NCBI GenBank assembly: GCA_008360975.2
Contig: CM039182.1
Location: 102,703,443-102,767,442 of the forward strand
Source: Lichenostomus cassidix
Taxonomy: Eukaryota; Chordata; Aves; Passeriformes; Meliphagidae
Length of the DNA: 64,000 nt
Direction: 5' to 3'
The notes beneath the pieces are model-generated. The model was not told the DNA's origin, searched no databases, and saw nothing but the letters and a program-made list of their open reading frames with translations. Of the stretch, positions 39,327 through 51,395 are shown in pieces. A program made the translations under genes and the position numbers. Each line of letters begins with the position of its first letter. Within the stretch, counting starts at the first letter, position 1.

Positions 39327-40499
39327 ACAATGAAATATAGGATGACTTTGAGGTTTGTTTTTTTTTTTGAAAGAATAACTACATCAGTGCCTGTTTCTGC
39401 AACTTGAACAAATGAGATTAGACCAAAAATCACATAATCACATGGGAGTTTCCGCCTTCACATTGATTTAGAAATACCTAGAACATTAATTGAGTTGGAA
39501 TTTATTTGTTTCAGCTATAAAGGTAAATGTAGAATTAATTTTGACTGTCTCTTCTGAAAGGAAACTTGCCAAAAGCCACTGAGTAACACTGTTTTGAATG
39601 ATAAGCTGATGCCCGCTGCCATGAAGTTTTGCTGAGATTAGGAGTAAAAGAGTTAAAAGGACAAAATTTCCAAAGCATTTCACTCCCATATTTGTCAGTG
39701 GAGTGAAGCCTAAAAATCCACTGCAGAGAAGAGGTAAACAGATGATGTCTGTGATTCAAAAAAGAGAGTCAGACCTTTACCTGATACGTAGACATACACT
39801 TTTCTAGGGCAATATGGCTGAACTAGTTTATAAGCAACAGATAAATTGTTGTAACTTGTAACATTTGCCTAAAAATAATAAGACAATTATGCTTGTCATG
39901 TGTTATCTTAAACTCTGACTGATGACTTCTGCTAACATTAATTTTAATATTTTAAGGACTTTTTTTTTCTTCTTCTGTTGTTAGTTATATTATTATGCCA
40001 TTTATGTTCTCCATGAATTCTCCAGGTGGGAAGGGTTAATTTTTTAAATACAGGTAAATAATTAAAAAGACTTTGTAGTTTCTTTTTTCATTTATCACTA
40101 GCTGTTTTAGAATTCACTTAACTACAAAATTTTACTAGTCACATACTCCTGTTCTTTGTCTATACAACCACTGTTCTGTAAAGTGAAAGTCTTAGACTCT
40201 ACCATACATGCATCAAAAGATAGTTGTAATAGTATTAACTTTCAAAAATTACTCCATAAACATTTTCAGAATGGACCTCTTTAGTCAGAAATATGTGGGA
40301 AAAAAAAGTCATATGGTGATTTCTGAAATTTTGCTTTATTGCCACTGAAGAAAAAAAGATTCATTTCTTTTCCTCACAAGATTATTACTATTTCCTGGTA
40401 TGTTCAATGTTGCGCATTTATGGCTTCAAATACCCAATTTCTTTACTTTTATGATAGATCTTCATTATTCCTTTCCCACTTCTAAAACTAATTATGATA

Positions 40500-40660
40500 G
40501 CACTCAACATTGACATTGTATTTTTCATCCTTGGAACAATCCACAGATGAGAAAAGTAAGGATTATTAGCCCTGTATCACTGACGAAAAAAGTGAAATAG
40601 AAAGGGAATTGGAGCTTGAATTTTACTCTAGATCTTCTGATTCTAATCCTGTGAGTGCTG
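40500..40660 (-). repeat. MIR-like SINE relic
   Basis: The + strand shows ACAGATGAGAAAAGTAAGG (MIR reverse complement ACAGATGAGAAACTGAGG), then GAATTGGAGCTTGAATTTTA and AGATCTTCTGATTCTAATCC, which parallel the GGGATTTGAACCCAGGTCTT-CTGACTCC region. The middle, where AGGTCACACAGC should lie, is worn away. Confidence 0.5.
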
Positions 40661-42111
40661 ATAACATTAAGCTTCCCATCTCAATACTAAAATTTTCTTC
40701 TTCTCATAGTAATAGCATACATTCTGTAGTTTTAAATTTGCTTCTATTTTAATTTCTGTTCATTTAACCTCATTTCAATTAAGCTTTTTTAAAATTGTTT
40801 TAATATATGTAATTACCTCAATAAATTGTCTTTCAGTTAACATTAAAGCAGTGTTTTAGGAGTGAACACACAGATTGTAGATGTTCAGAAACTGAACAAA
40901 GCCATATATTTCAAAACTTCATAGTTGTGCTTGTCTAATCAATACAATTCTAACAATAATTGGGAAAGTGATTACTTAATTATAGGCTTTGGCAGACTAG
41001 AGTTGCTTGTCATCACCTAGATGAGGAGTAAAGAAAGCAAGGATGCTTCCTGTGATAGCTGGACTTTTAATCCTCCTTAGAAAAAGAAATGGAAGAGATG
41101 AGGTTACTTTTTTAATATGCATTGATACATCTCCATGAAAAATTTTGTTCAGCTTCTTCCTAGGGATCTTGCTTGTAACCTTGGTGTTATACCTCACTTT
41201 TCTTCTGCTCACCAAATTAAACCTAGTTCCTTTGGACAGGTGTTTGCCAACAATGTTTAGAATCTAAATCTTTGTGCAGAGTCAAGTTATCTAAGTGTTT
41301 TGTATCTATCTGAAGTTTCTGGAATTTCATGTGAGATGGGAAGATTAGCACTTATAGTTGATAAGTTAACTTTATTTCCTAAAAACGCATTAAATCCTTG
41401 AGTTTCTTATTTTTGCAACACAAATGTTTGCACTCATGAGAAAATTCAGCTGACATAGTTTTGGGAAATCAAGGAAATAAATGGCAAAAGCAGCTGTAAG
41501 GAAATTAATATTTGGCTAGTTTGCTTGGAGTACAGTGAATTTCTCAGTCAGAGCAGAGTTTCTATCTGCTACAACCATTAATTTTGCTGATTTACTGTAA
41601 ACATTTGAAATGGCATAAGAGAGCCTAATTTCCTGCCTTTCTTTTAGAAATAGTACTGCCTGATTCCCTCATGCAGCCCACTTCAGCTTGGAGTGTTTAC
41701 TGGTACTATTTATTGTTCTTGTTAAGCCTGGGTGGCATTCTTTGAGCTACCACACATGTGCTACCACAGTTCACTGCAAAGAGGGACCTGCAGATCTGTG
41801 AGGCATCCCTAAACATTGAAAGTTTAAAGCTGCTTAAAACTGAGAGATCATCAAGATCCCTTCGCTCAGACTCTCAAAACTGGGGAGTTGGTGTTCTTGT
41901 CTGTGACTCACGGGGTATAGGTTATAATCTGTGTGAAGGAAGTGCAAAATTATTTGATTTTGTACAAGAATGAGAGTTTCACAGAACTTCAGGAGCAACT
42001 TTAAGCCTCCTGTAGTGACAAGATCAGATAACAAGCACAGTGAAACCCTGGCTCGTGACGCCAGAGAGCTGTGCTGTTCAGTTTAGGTCTATGTATTCAT
42101 CATCCCCGGGG

Positions 42112-42134
42112 CAGCTGCTGTGAGTCAGCAGCTG
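42112..42134. promoter_or_regulatory. MARE/AP-1-like site in a perfect inverted repeat
   Basis: CAGCTGCTG, TGAGT, CAGCAGCTG: 9-bp arms around a 5-base centre. The right half spells TGAGTCAGCA, an AP-1 core with a Maf half-site, and each arm contains the E-box CAGCTG. Function is not shown. Confidence 0.3.
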
Positions 42135-43377
42135 ACCCAGAGCCCAGGACTGATCCCTCACTGTGCCTGCTCTGATGGCCCAGGAGAGGGGGGACATGTC
42201 TGTGTAGGACAGATCAACACAGAGGGGTTATTGATGGGTAATTCCCATGCCCAAGGATGGGAGAAGCACCTTCCAACAAGGACAAAAATGTAGAACACCA
42301 TTGGACATCAGGATTAGAACCAGAATTTGTCCTGCTGACAGAACAGCAGACCCTACTCTCTGTAAAAAGCAAACCTGGAGACATTTCTGTGTTTGGTCCC
42401 TCAGGGAGTAAGTGAGGCAAACTGGCTGGGCTTGGACAGACAAGGTGAGGTGGTCTGAGCAGCAGGTTGTGCTGTTGTGTCATTGGAAGCTTTGCCATAG
42501 CACTCCTCCCAGCTTGCTACAAATTCCTTATGGCAATGTGCATATTTGCCAACAAATAAAAAGGTCTTGTAAGATCTTTTAAAAGAAGATCTATCTTTTT
42601 GAGCTCTTAGGCTCATATTCATCATATCCTGCAATTAATGCAGTTTATGTCATTTAGGATTTTACATCTGACCTGATGAGACTTCCATTGTAGTCATCAC
42701 CTTCTGTCATGATTAGATCATTTAAATCAACAGGATGATATGATTAAGTAATACTAGCCTCAACCTCTACCCCCGATTTAAGGTGGCAATATCTAAAAAT
42801 ATTTAACTTTACAGTAACAAAACTTTGAGTAGCCAGTAGCATGTTTGTAGGTGTCCAGGAGCTAATGCTAGGGGGCTTTATTTTTACTGCTGAGGAGGTA
42901 AGAATTTTTCTTTTGCTAGCTTGTTTTAACAGTTCAGGAAAACACATTTTTAAACCATTCTAGACAGCTAAACTTCATTTTCTGTTTTATAACCCAAATA
43001 AAAAATGTCATTTTACTTGTTTCCTGTTAACTCTCCCCAACATCTTGTGCCTCTGCCTTGGCCAAACAAACAGTCTGCACACTGTGGTTCTGTTGGACAA
43101 CTAGAAACTGTTTACTCATTTTGTTGACCCAGTTCCAGCCAAGCAGTAAATGTGGAATACAAAATATTCAGACTGTCTTGGTCAAAGTCAGAAGAATCAG
43201 GTTTTCTGTAATATTTAGTTGCCAGTCCCCAGAAAAATGGATATAAATACTTTCCAAAAGAAAAGCTTTAAAGAGCATATGTGATTTTGAGGATTACCAT
43301 GTGCAAGAGGATTATTATTTGAGAGACAAAGGGAATAAGAGATTACAGCACATTAAAAGAGAGTTGTTTTACATCAA

Positions 43378-43490
43378 AGGTGTAGTATGGTTACACAGTT
43401 TATATAATACAAGGCATTGGCCAGGGAGCCAGACAGCTGGGATTTAGATTGAGCTTTCAAGCTCTTTTAGCTTTTCTGATTTCAGCTCCA
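43378..43490 (+). repeat. Possible MIR 5'-end relic
   Basis: GTGTAGTATGGTTACACAGT resembles the MIR head (GTATAGCATAGTGGTTAAGA), and GGAGCCAGACAGCTGGGATT resembles GGAGCCAGACTGCCTGGGTT. After this the similarity is lost. The match is partial and could be chance. Confidence 0.4.
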
Positions 43491-45767
43491 TATAGCAGTG
43501 TCTGAAATATGCAAAGATGTTTGCTTTCAGAAGTGAATTAAGCAACAATAATCAGCTTACAGATTTCTGTTCTGTGATATGCTGAAGAAAAGAAAAAATC
43601 CAGACATTTAGGTCAAATATAAAAAGCCTCTGGGCTGTTTGGAGTGAGCATCCAGTTGAATGATCACAGGAAGAAATTTCTACTGAACAGCCCATCAAAA
43701 TAGCCTCTTCTCTTTGGCAAAATGCATAACTCTAACATTTAGTGTCTTTCATCTTGTCTTGAGATTTGTTTTCATCATCTGATTACAGCTGAAATCTGAA
43801 AAAAAAATTACTCAGTGTGTGCTTAAAAATTATTGTGCAATACATATTTAAGACTAAAAGTTTAGATTCTCTCATAAATGTTAGATTAAGAAAATTGACA
43901 ATCAGCATTATTATGGCAATAGATATTATCTAGCCCGAAGGGCAGGAGCTTAATTCCCTTGCATCTCATTTTGCTTCCTCGGCTTGCAGACATAGCTTGT
44001 AACTTACTTGTAGGTCAGTTAACTTACTTGTCACTCAAAGCTGTGACAGCATTCCTGTAACTATGTTTGCAGCTGAATGACAGTTCCACATTGTCTGTCC
44101 CAAGCGCTGAGCACAGCAATTCATTAACTGAGCTATCATCCAGCCATTTGACATATCCCTATGTGTATCCCAACCCTCTCGGGACTGGATTGGTAAGTTC
44201 CAGCATTCATCAAATAAAGCATCCAGACACATTGCAATAAGCCTACTGTTCATGTAATTAAATAAATGCAGGGAGCATGTGAATGAGTCTTTGGCAGCAT
44301 GAGCCCTCGGCAGCAGCATTCCACTTTTCCTGGTGCAGTGATGTTCCCTGCAGACCTGAACGCCCCTGGGCTGGCCCGGAGGGGCAGTGGCCTTCCTGCC
44401 CAAAGTGTAAAATGCCACCGGTTAAGGGAAGAAGGATTATAGCTCCTACATCATCTGCAGGGAGGTTTTCCCTCCTCTGGCAGGGTTTCCCAGGGCTCTG
44501 GCTGAGGCAGTAACAATAGCAGGCAAACACCAGAGGGAGTTATTGTTCTACTGGAGAAAGAAGTGCCTCAGGATACAGTGTTTGAAAATAGTGTGAGGTT
44601 TCTAGCCAAAGAAAAAAGTTCGGGTGACATGACTCTACAAAATGTAAACGGTGAAACCATTAATTCTAATGATATTTGAAAGATTTTGTGATCTTCACCA
44701 ATTTTCAGTGCTGACTCCAATGTACTGCTTCTTTGTGCCAAGCAGTTGCTGCATATTACCCACTCTACCCTCCAGTAAATTTTTTACATCTCTTCACACC
44801 ACTAGAGGCTTGCAGTTCTGTTTCAAGAGCCAGGTGAGCAGGCAATAAGAAGTAACCTTTTTCACTTGTTTATTAAAGGAGTCTTTTCTCCTGGTCCATC
44901 CACACAGGCCCATACTCTGTCAGAGTGCCTGTGTCTTGACTGGTAAAGTCCATGTATCCTCAGAGCCCTGGTTCCTCAGAGTCCTGCATGTGGAAAATTA
45001 CCAGGCTGCAACCATCTCCCCCCCCCATCTAGTCTTGCATGGAAGCAAATCTGGATACACGGATAGGAAAGAAGCGAGTGTGTTACCTACTCACTGGAAA
45101 TAGGCTGCCCTTTCAGCAGCTATACCCGCATTTTATGCCTGCTAAAAGTGTGGCCACCTTCTGCCTATGAAGTTTCAGCTGGCCACGACCAGGAAAAGTG
45201 CATCCCCTGGGCTCTCCATGTAGAGGCTCTTGCAACTGCTCAATCTGCAGTAACTGACTGAAAGAAAACACACAGTCAGCCCCAAGGTGAATCTCTGCCA
45301 GTATCTTTTAGATGAACATTTCAGTGAGCAAACTGACCCAAATGCATTCCACTTCACACAATGTTGGGGCAGGTGGAAAGCTTCTCCAATTCACTGCTGA
45401 ACTTCCAAGACAAAGGACTAAAGTGGAGAGTCACTGTCTGCTTTTTCTGTGCATGTAATTAATGCTTCTGCACTGACTGCTTTTAGTTTCTGTTATTCAA
45501 ATGGCGCTTAAATTTCCACAGCCATTACACTGAGTGTCACCTGTGGAATATGAAGCAAAGATCAGCTCATCTGTCTTTTCAGCAGAAGACTTCAAAGTTC
45601 TTTTCTATTCTCAAAAGGGTATTCTGTAAAAATCACCCTTTCACTGATGCATATCAAAGTAAATCCCAGCTGAGCCCAATGTTAAATTGCATATCCGTGG
45701 CTTTCATAATGCTGCCAAGGTGAACGATTCTTCAACAAAACTATTTTTCCTAACAGTTTTATTGCAG

Positions 45768-45770
45768 GTG
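45768..45770 (+). promoter_or_regulatory. DLGAP1: Upstream competing acceptor (ATTGCAG before 45768)
   Basis: TTTTATTGCAG ends at 45767 with a good pyrimidine context, 41 nt upstream of the acceptor used for the predicted exon. Starting the exon here in phase 1 would read G, V and then a TAA stop, so its use would end the open frame. It is also followed by GTGTGTAAG, a donor-like word. Confidence 0.4.
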
Positions 45771-45808
45771 TGTAAGATCTAATGGAGATGAGCCTATTCT
45801 CTTCTTAG

Positions 45809-45949
45809 GTGTGTCAGCTTTACAGAGTTCACCAGCACAAAAAGAGGATCTTGGCATTGTTACACTGGCGAACATAGAAGACGCTTCATACATCCGGGTG
45901 GATGACTTGCATTGTCAAGATCTTTTAAAAGATCTGGGCGTTATTAGAG
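45809..45949 (+). CDS. DLGAP1: Predicted DLGAP1 cassette exon, 47-residue insert
   Basis: The acceptor CCTATTCTCTTCTTAG precedes, and the donor GTGGGTGTT follows, a 141-nt stretch that stays open from the phase-1 end of the previous exon and ends in phase 1. Its sense begins (G)VSALQSSPAQKEDLG, continues IVTLANIEDASYIRVDD and ends LHCQDLLKDLGVIR. Both ends have the same phase, so inclusion or skipping leaves the DLGAP1 frame intact. The part of the protein I know after the 17381 exon (SSCITTYKK, with V made across a phase-1 junction) could be joined with or without it. I do not recall this segment in the common DLGAP1 isoform, so I call it alternative; its function is unknown. SYIR faintly resembles the guanylate-kinase-binding repeats. 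Alternative: a chance open stretch, less likely given length, phase and both splice sites. Confidence 0.7.
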
Positions 45950-46560
45950 GTGGGTGTTTCATTGTTGATTAATTAAAACAGAACCATACATGAATTATCC
46001 AGGCAGTAAATCTTTCTCTTCCAAAAGGTAAAAAAGAACCCTGAGAGAACTGGAATCACACTCTTGTCTCAAGTCAACCAATCTGAATGTAGAGAATGAG
46101 AACTGTCTTTAGGTGTTTGATGATGTAGATAGGTGGAATTCACAGAAAGCTCTATGCAGACCAGATGTTTAAGTAGGTTTGTTTTTAAGAATCTGTTTAA
46201 ATATTAGTATCTTTGTGAAGTCAGGTATGATTCTTTGGTTGCAAGGAAATACATTGCTCCTCATTTTGAAGGTAAAAATCTGTATAAATCTGTATCAATT
46301 TGATACTTCCTACAATATGGAGATAGTGAAGTTATTATAAAACAAACTTTAGCTTAGGAAAAGAAAACTCCCTGGTCTGGTCTCATAGTGGAAAGACAGA
46401 GGCTCTCTGCACACCTAAAGTTAGGCTGTAGTGATAACATGCTGTCTTCAGAAGTGATATAGTCATGCAGTATCCCTGCTCCTGATCCAGTTTCTTTCTC
46501 CCCCCAGCTCTGCTAATACAGCTGTTTTCTGGACCTGTGCTGTGAATATGGATATAATTT

Positions 46561-46603
46561 TTAAAATAAATAAATTAATTAAATTTTAAAAAGAGAGAGA
46601 TAG
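46561..46603. repeat. AT-rich simple repeat with (GA)n end
   Basis: TTAAAATAAATAAATTAATT followed by AAATTTTAAAAAGAGAGAGA. Low complexity. Confidence 0.8.
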
Positions 46604-49600
46604 AAAGGTGGGAAAAAACCTGCTACCACTGAAGATAACTGCCATCAGACTTTGTCCTTTATACATGCTCTGAAAGGAGCTGAAGTGATCCTTTGTGAAC
46701 AGCCCATTCACTGGGGGAATTTCCATTACAGACTTTTAAACACATCATTTCTGTGTGACTTGCTCACAGCTCCTGAGGAGTCCAAGAGTTTCTTCTGCAA
46801 CACCATTGTAGCACTGGTGTGATGGGAAATAATATTTTTTCTGTAGTAGCTTTTATGATGAAGCCTGATGTTTGACCTGGAGAACATTGGCTTGCTGGGC
46901 AATGGGGAGAAGCTGCACAGGAGCTTGTGGCTGTAGCAACTGTCTTCAATTAAGTACAGATATCCAAAACAAACTGTTTTATAGACCTGAGGCAGTATGT
47001 TGTCATCACCCAAAACAAAACCATGGTGAATACTTCGTAAATCCAGAGTGCAAACATTGCAAACATTGGAGTTGTCATATTTGTGTAAACCCAAGAGCAC
47101 TACAGTTAAAATCTGAAATGCCTAGGATGACTTACATTCAAAACTAATCATTGTGATGTCGCCTTAAAGCTCAAAAAGCTCTGCCAGGCGGGTTGTAGGG
47201 AGAGCGGAGGAGGCATTTGTAACATGAAGAGTCATTTCTCACTAGGATCTTTCAGGATCTGGATCTGTGAAGAGAAATCTTCAATGGTAAGAACAAGGGA
47301 AAAAAAAGATCGGCTTGCCCTTGGTAAAATATGGCTTGTAAAGCTCATATAGCTCTCCTTTAATAACACATTTTTAGACACTTGTGCCTTTGAAGGCTAC
47401 TTTAAAGAACACCCACCATTTCGAGCCCTTTCATGAGGGCATATAATCTATCATAAAATTTATTTTAGTCACATCATTGTGTGCCTCCATATGTCAGACC
47501 ACAAACAGGGAAGAGAAGCACTGGAGAGTAGTCCCAGTGGCAACACAGGGACTGATTTCCAAGGGTAAAACTCCGAGTCACTCTTACAGCCATCTTTTAT
47601 GTTTTCTTCATTTCTATCTGAAGTTGATACATCAAGGTATTAAGACACTTCATTTGATGTCTGTGTTCTTCTGAAACTGAAGCCCTTCTGTCTCATCTGA
47701 AATACAATGTCTGAAATACATTTTTGCTATAGTGTATTTTCCCTATCTCAGCTATATTCAAACCTATTTACATATTTTAAAAGTCATCACTCCTTTGACT
47801 TCCCTAACAGTCTATTCCTCTAATATCAGTACAGGATATTTCTTTAGAAAGATTACTGGATGCCTTCAGAACCTGATGGAACTTTATCACTGTTAGCCTG
47901 TCATCAAAGTCATCAATGCCTGCTGATGCTGAGCTGTTAGCATCCACTCATCCCCTTTACTATGACAACTTAGTTTCATTTATGCAGCTGAATTTACTTC
48001 AGAAAAGTTTCATAGGCCTCAGCCCAGGATTTGCATGATGTTACTAACTCAAACCATGCTCAGGTTGGTCAGGAGCAGCCCCAGAGGCAGTTCTGTTTTG
48101 CCTCTGCCATGTCCAGTCTTATCACTTTCATTCAATGGAGTCTGGATCCATGATGGGTCCTTTGAGAACTGCAACTATGTCTAGGTTCTTTTGCTAAACT
48201 GGAGAAGCAAAGGTTTAAGTGGTCCATCCCGAATCCTGTCTTACTTCCTGGGTTCCTTTGAGAGTATATTTCTCACCCTAGTTCTGGTGTTGGCGACAGA
48301 AAAGACAAAATGTAAGCAGAACACACTTTTGTATATAAGTTTAAGGGACCTCTTTATAATAATGTGATGGCACAGTTCAGGAACAATCTCCATTTCCATC
48401 AGTCTGTTTTCCTTCACCCCTAAAATGACACACAAAACACACCCACTCCAGAATGTAGCATGATTCATATGAAAGTCTACCCTTGGCCAAGCCTGTACTT
48501 GACAGCTCTTGTGCTTTGCAGAGGATTATTTCAGGGGGCAGTCGAGGAGAGAACAACTGGAGACTGAAGCTGTTTGTATACACACAGATGTGTATTCCTG
48601 GGCTAACATTTCCCTGCCTGGCCTCAGGAAGACTAGATGAAACACAGTACTAGCTGCTGAACCAGTGAGGCTCTTTGAACTGATAACCGTGGCATGTTCT
48701 GTGATGTGGTTTGCCTGGAAACATATTTGTTTCTTTTGAAAATACAAAATACCAAAATGACATCAGTTGTAGTGTGCGCTGAAAAACCTAGGCTGAGATG
48801 GCAGACTGTTTTAGTCCATAAATGATTGCAGATGTTCGGGTGAGGCTGCAGAACACGAGGCTTTAAAAACTTGTGCATTTGGGGAAGGAAACTAGGAACA
48901 TATATAAACATGAACATATTTGTTATATATTGCAGCCTCTCAGCTGGTCCCATTTCACATTGGCAGTTATTAAAGACGTGCAAAAATAAGTGGAAACTAT
49001 GATAGCTGCAATGCATCTGGTTTAGTGAGTGTTTTCTATTTCTGACTCTATAGGCTTTCCTCCCTTTGTCTGATGCCAGTTACATACTAGACACATAGAA
49101 CTGTCAACAGGCTGAAGAAGAGGCCTAGGAGGTACACTGCTGGTTTTTATTACCACCAGATTGCAAAAGCATATAGTCTGAGCTGGTTTTCCAGCAGGCT
49201 ATGTCCCAGGAGCCTGCTTAGCTAAGTAGGATCTGGATGGTACCAATTTAGAAAGCTCTCTAAGTATGGGATGCCCTTTAAGTGAATGAGTCATTTGCCA
49301 GAGTCACAGGCATGGGAAAAGGAGAGAAAGAAGATCTACCAGATGAAGGTTTACTGGTATTAGATCTTCCTCCTGATCTTCAAATTTGGGTTGTTTGGCC
49401 CTGAATTCCAGGAGGAAGATCCAAATGGCTCTTGCTGACCAGGTGAGTGACAAGGGCTGTTAGAGGCAATGGACACCTGCCTCCCAGCCATTAGAAAAAA
49501 ACAAGTCATCATGTGCCTTCACCTTCAAAAAGCCAATGGCAGGCAAAATCTGTCTTGACAAAATGATTTTTTTGTGTCACCTCTTTGGGCCAAATTGCTG

Positions 49601-50607
49601 CTTTTTAATGTCTTGCCATGTGATAATTCTAACAAATCCTTCAGCTGACTTGTTCAGCTTAGCTCTCTGTGCAGCTCTGGGCAGAGAGTCAGGAGGACTT
49701 TGCTGCGATGTATTTCAGTTGCACTGAAGCATTATCTCTAGTTATGTTTTAAGTCCCTGTAAACCCAGCTACTGACATCTCTGCACTCCTGTATTTATTG
49801 CTGATGACAAATTAAAAGTAAAGCTTCAAGTATTAACATAGCAGAAAATCTCATCCTTCAGTTCTCTTAAAAATTAAACTGTCAACTACTTTTTCAAAAT
49901 TCTCCTTTTTAGGAAACTGCAACTTTTGCCATGTGCAGTTGGAAGATGGATATCATAATTTCTTTCCAGATTGGTGTTGTTCTTTTCTATTTGACACACA
50001 TTTTATTTTAAGGCATGGGTTTGATATAAGTGTGCCAAAAATGCTGAAACTGAATTGCAGAAGGCTAGGGAAGAAAATCCATTGTTTTTATCAAATGTGC
50101 AAAACTATTTAGATGTTTTGGTTTTGCTCCGTGGGTTCAAGAAGCAATGATCAAATAAATCAAAATAAAAAATTCTAAAAATTAAAATAAAATCTAGTAA
50201 GGAATTGAAAAGGATATCACATCAGACTAGTACATAATTGCACACAATTGGGACTCACAAGTGAAGAAAAAATGGGTTTCAGGTACGTAGATTCAAAAAA
50301 ACCTCTATAAATGTTGATTGTGTGCACTAGAAGGCAAAATTTAGCCTGTGATTTCAAAACTCATGGCTGATATTCTGTCATTAATAAGTTTCTGTTTAAA
50401 AAGTCTTCTCAATGTCTGAAAGGTTCAGTAAAACTTAGCAGCTGGGAGGCAAAAAGAGCAAAAATCTTTGTGGGTTCTCTCCACATGAACAGCAGTAGAC
50501 AGCATCTTAGACTGAACCTGGTGCTCCAAGTGGCACCAGGGATTAGGGGTTTCATCAAGAGCAGAGTTATTCATAGGAATAACTGAAAAATGGTGGCACA
50601 ACTCACA

Positions 50608-51395
50608 TGACTGAAGGATTGGGATGGGTGGCTACAGGCTGTTTCAAAAAGTCAGGCAGGGCAAAACTGGAGGAGTCTTGTTCTATGTTGAAGGGAACTT
50701 CTGAAGTCAACCATGGCAATTGTGGAAGCCCTACAGAATGCCTTTGGGTTAAGATCAGAGAAGTCATCTTCAAGGGGGATCTTTCAGTAGGCAACCTCTA
50801 CTGACCTCCAAACCAAGACAATAAGATCAACAAAGCCATATTTGGGTCACTTTAGCAGGTTTTGAAAGGTTAGCAGAATCTGGTTCATATGGGTGACTTC
50901 AACTGTCCAGACATTTGTTGGAAGAACAGTACAGCAGCTCACCTGTTATCCATCAAGGTCCTGGAGTGCCTAAGATGACCACTTCTTCATACAAATGTTA
51001 GATGTGCCAAGCAGGAATGAGGCACTGCTGGACTCACAAACTGAGAAAACCTGCTTTGAGATATCCTGGTTAGTGATAGCCTTGGCTGTAGTGATCACAG
51101 TATTGTGGAGTTTGGGATTCAGCTGGGCATGCTGAAGGTTGGTACTGAACCAAAGGTTTTAGACTTTAGAAGTGCAAACCAACTCACTCAAAGCTCAGGG
51201 ATAGGTGGGGCAGGGGGAAAGGGAGGGAGGTACTGTCCCTTGGAACCTTCCATGGAGTTAAAACATCTGAACAGGCTGGAAAGCATCCAGAGAAGGGAAA
51301 CAAGGATGATCAAAGGACTGGAAAGTCTGCCATATGAGGAAAGAACTGAACTTGTTCTGCCTTGAGAAAAGAAGGCTTAGGGGAGACCTCATCTT
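50608..51395 (+). mobile_element. CR1 LINE with endonuclease joined to RT end by internal deletion
   Basis: The 5' part matches the CR1 ORF2 endonuclease: GGATTGGGATGGGTGGCTAC, then a segment ending LWVKIREVIF-like, then [20 protein letters not shown] near 50885-50945, with the GDFN motif of apurinic-type endonucleases. It then reads SDSLGCSDHSIVEFGIQLG near 51070-51125, carrying the S-D-H catalytic motif. From about 51270 it jumps to the far end of RT: LESIQRRETRMIKGLESLPY and EKRRLRGDLI. The RT core between is missing, and stops and frameshifts break the rest. No tail is present after 51395. It is a dead copy, sense to DLGAP1. Confidence 0.88.

Larger units (their letters stand above)
17622..45808 (+). 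other. DLGAP1: DLGAP1 intron, about 28 kb
   Basis: A phase-1 intron with a strong donor, GTGAGTAAC. It contains CR1 pieces (20709-21000, 24230-24429, 36606-36692, 38720-38998), one ERVL-type LTR (24430-25050), MIR-like relics (about 40500-40660 and 43378-43490), simple repeats (22584-22608, 31370-31390, 37921-37957, 39311-39326) and a MARE-like inverted repeat (42112-42134). Open frames up to about 127 codons occur, for example 44035-44418 on the minus strand, without recognisable domains. I see nothing identifiable in 17622-20708, 21001-24150, 25051-36605 (beyond short simple repeats), 39000-40499, 40661-42111, 42135-43377 or 43491-45760. The 3' end depends on the exon called at 45809; if that exon is skipped the intron runs past the window. 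Confidence 0.8.

Noticed and set aside
42160..42500. Possible LTR (GC-richer block with open minus frames)
   Set aside because: No LTR ends, poly(A) signal order or family words found.
44035..44418. 127-codon open frame on the minus strand
   Set aside because: No domain recognised. Possibly a conserved non-coding stretch, but conservation cannot be judged from one sequence.
48633..49016. 127-codon open frame on the minus strand
   Set aside because: Cysteine/histidine residues are scattered without a zinc-finger spacing; treated as chance.
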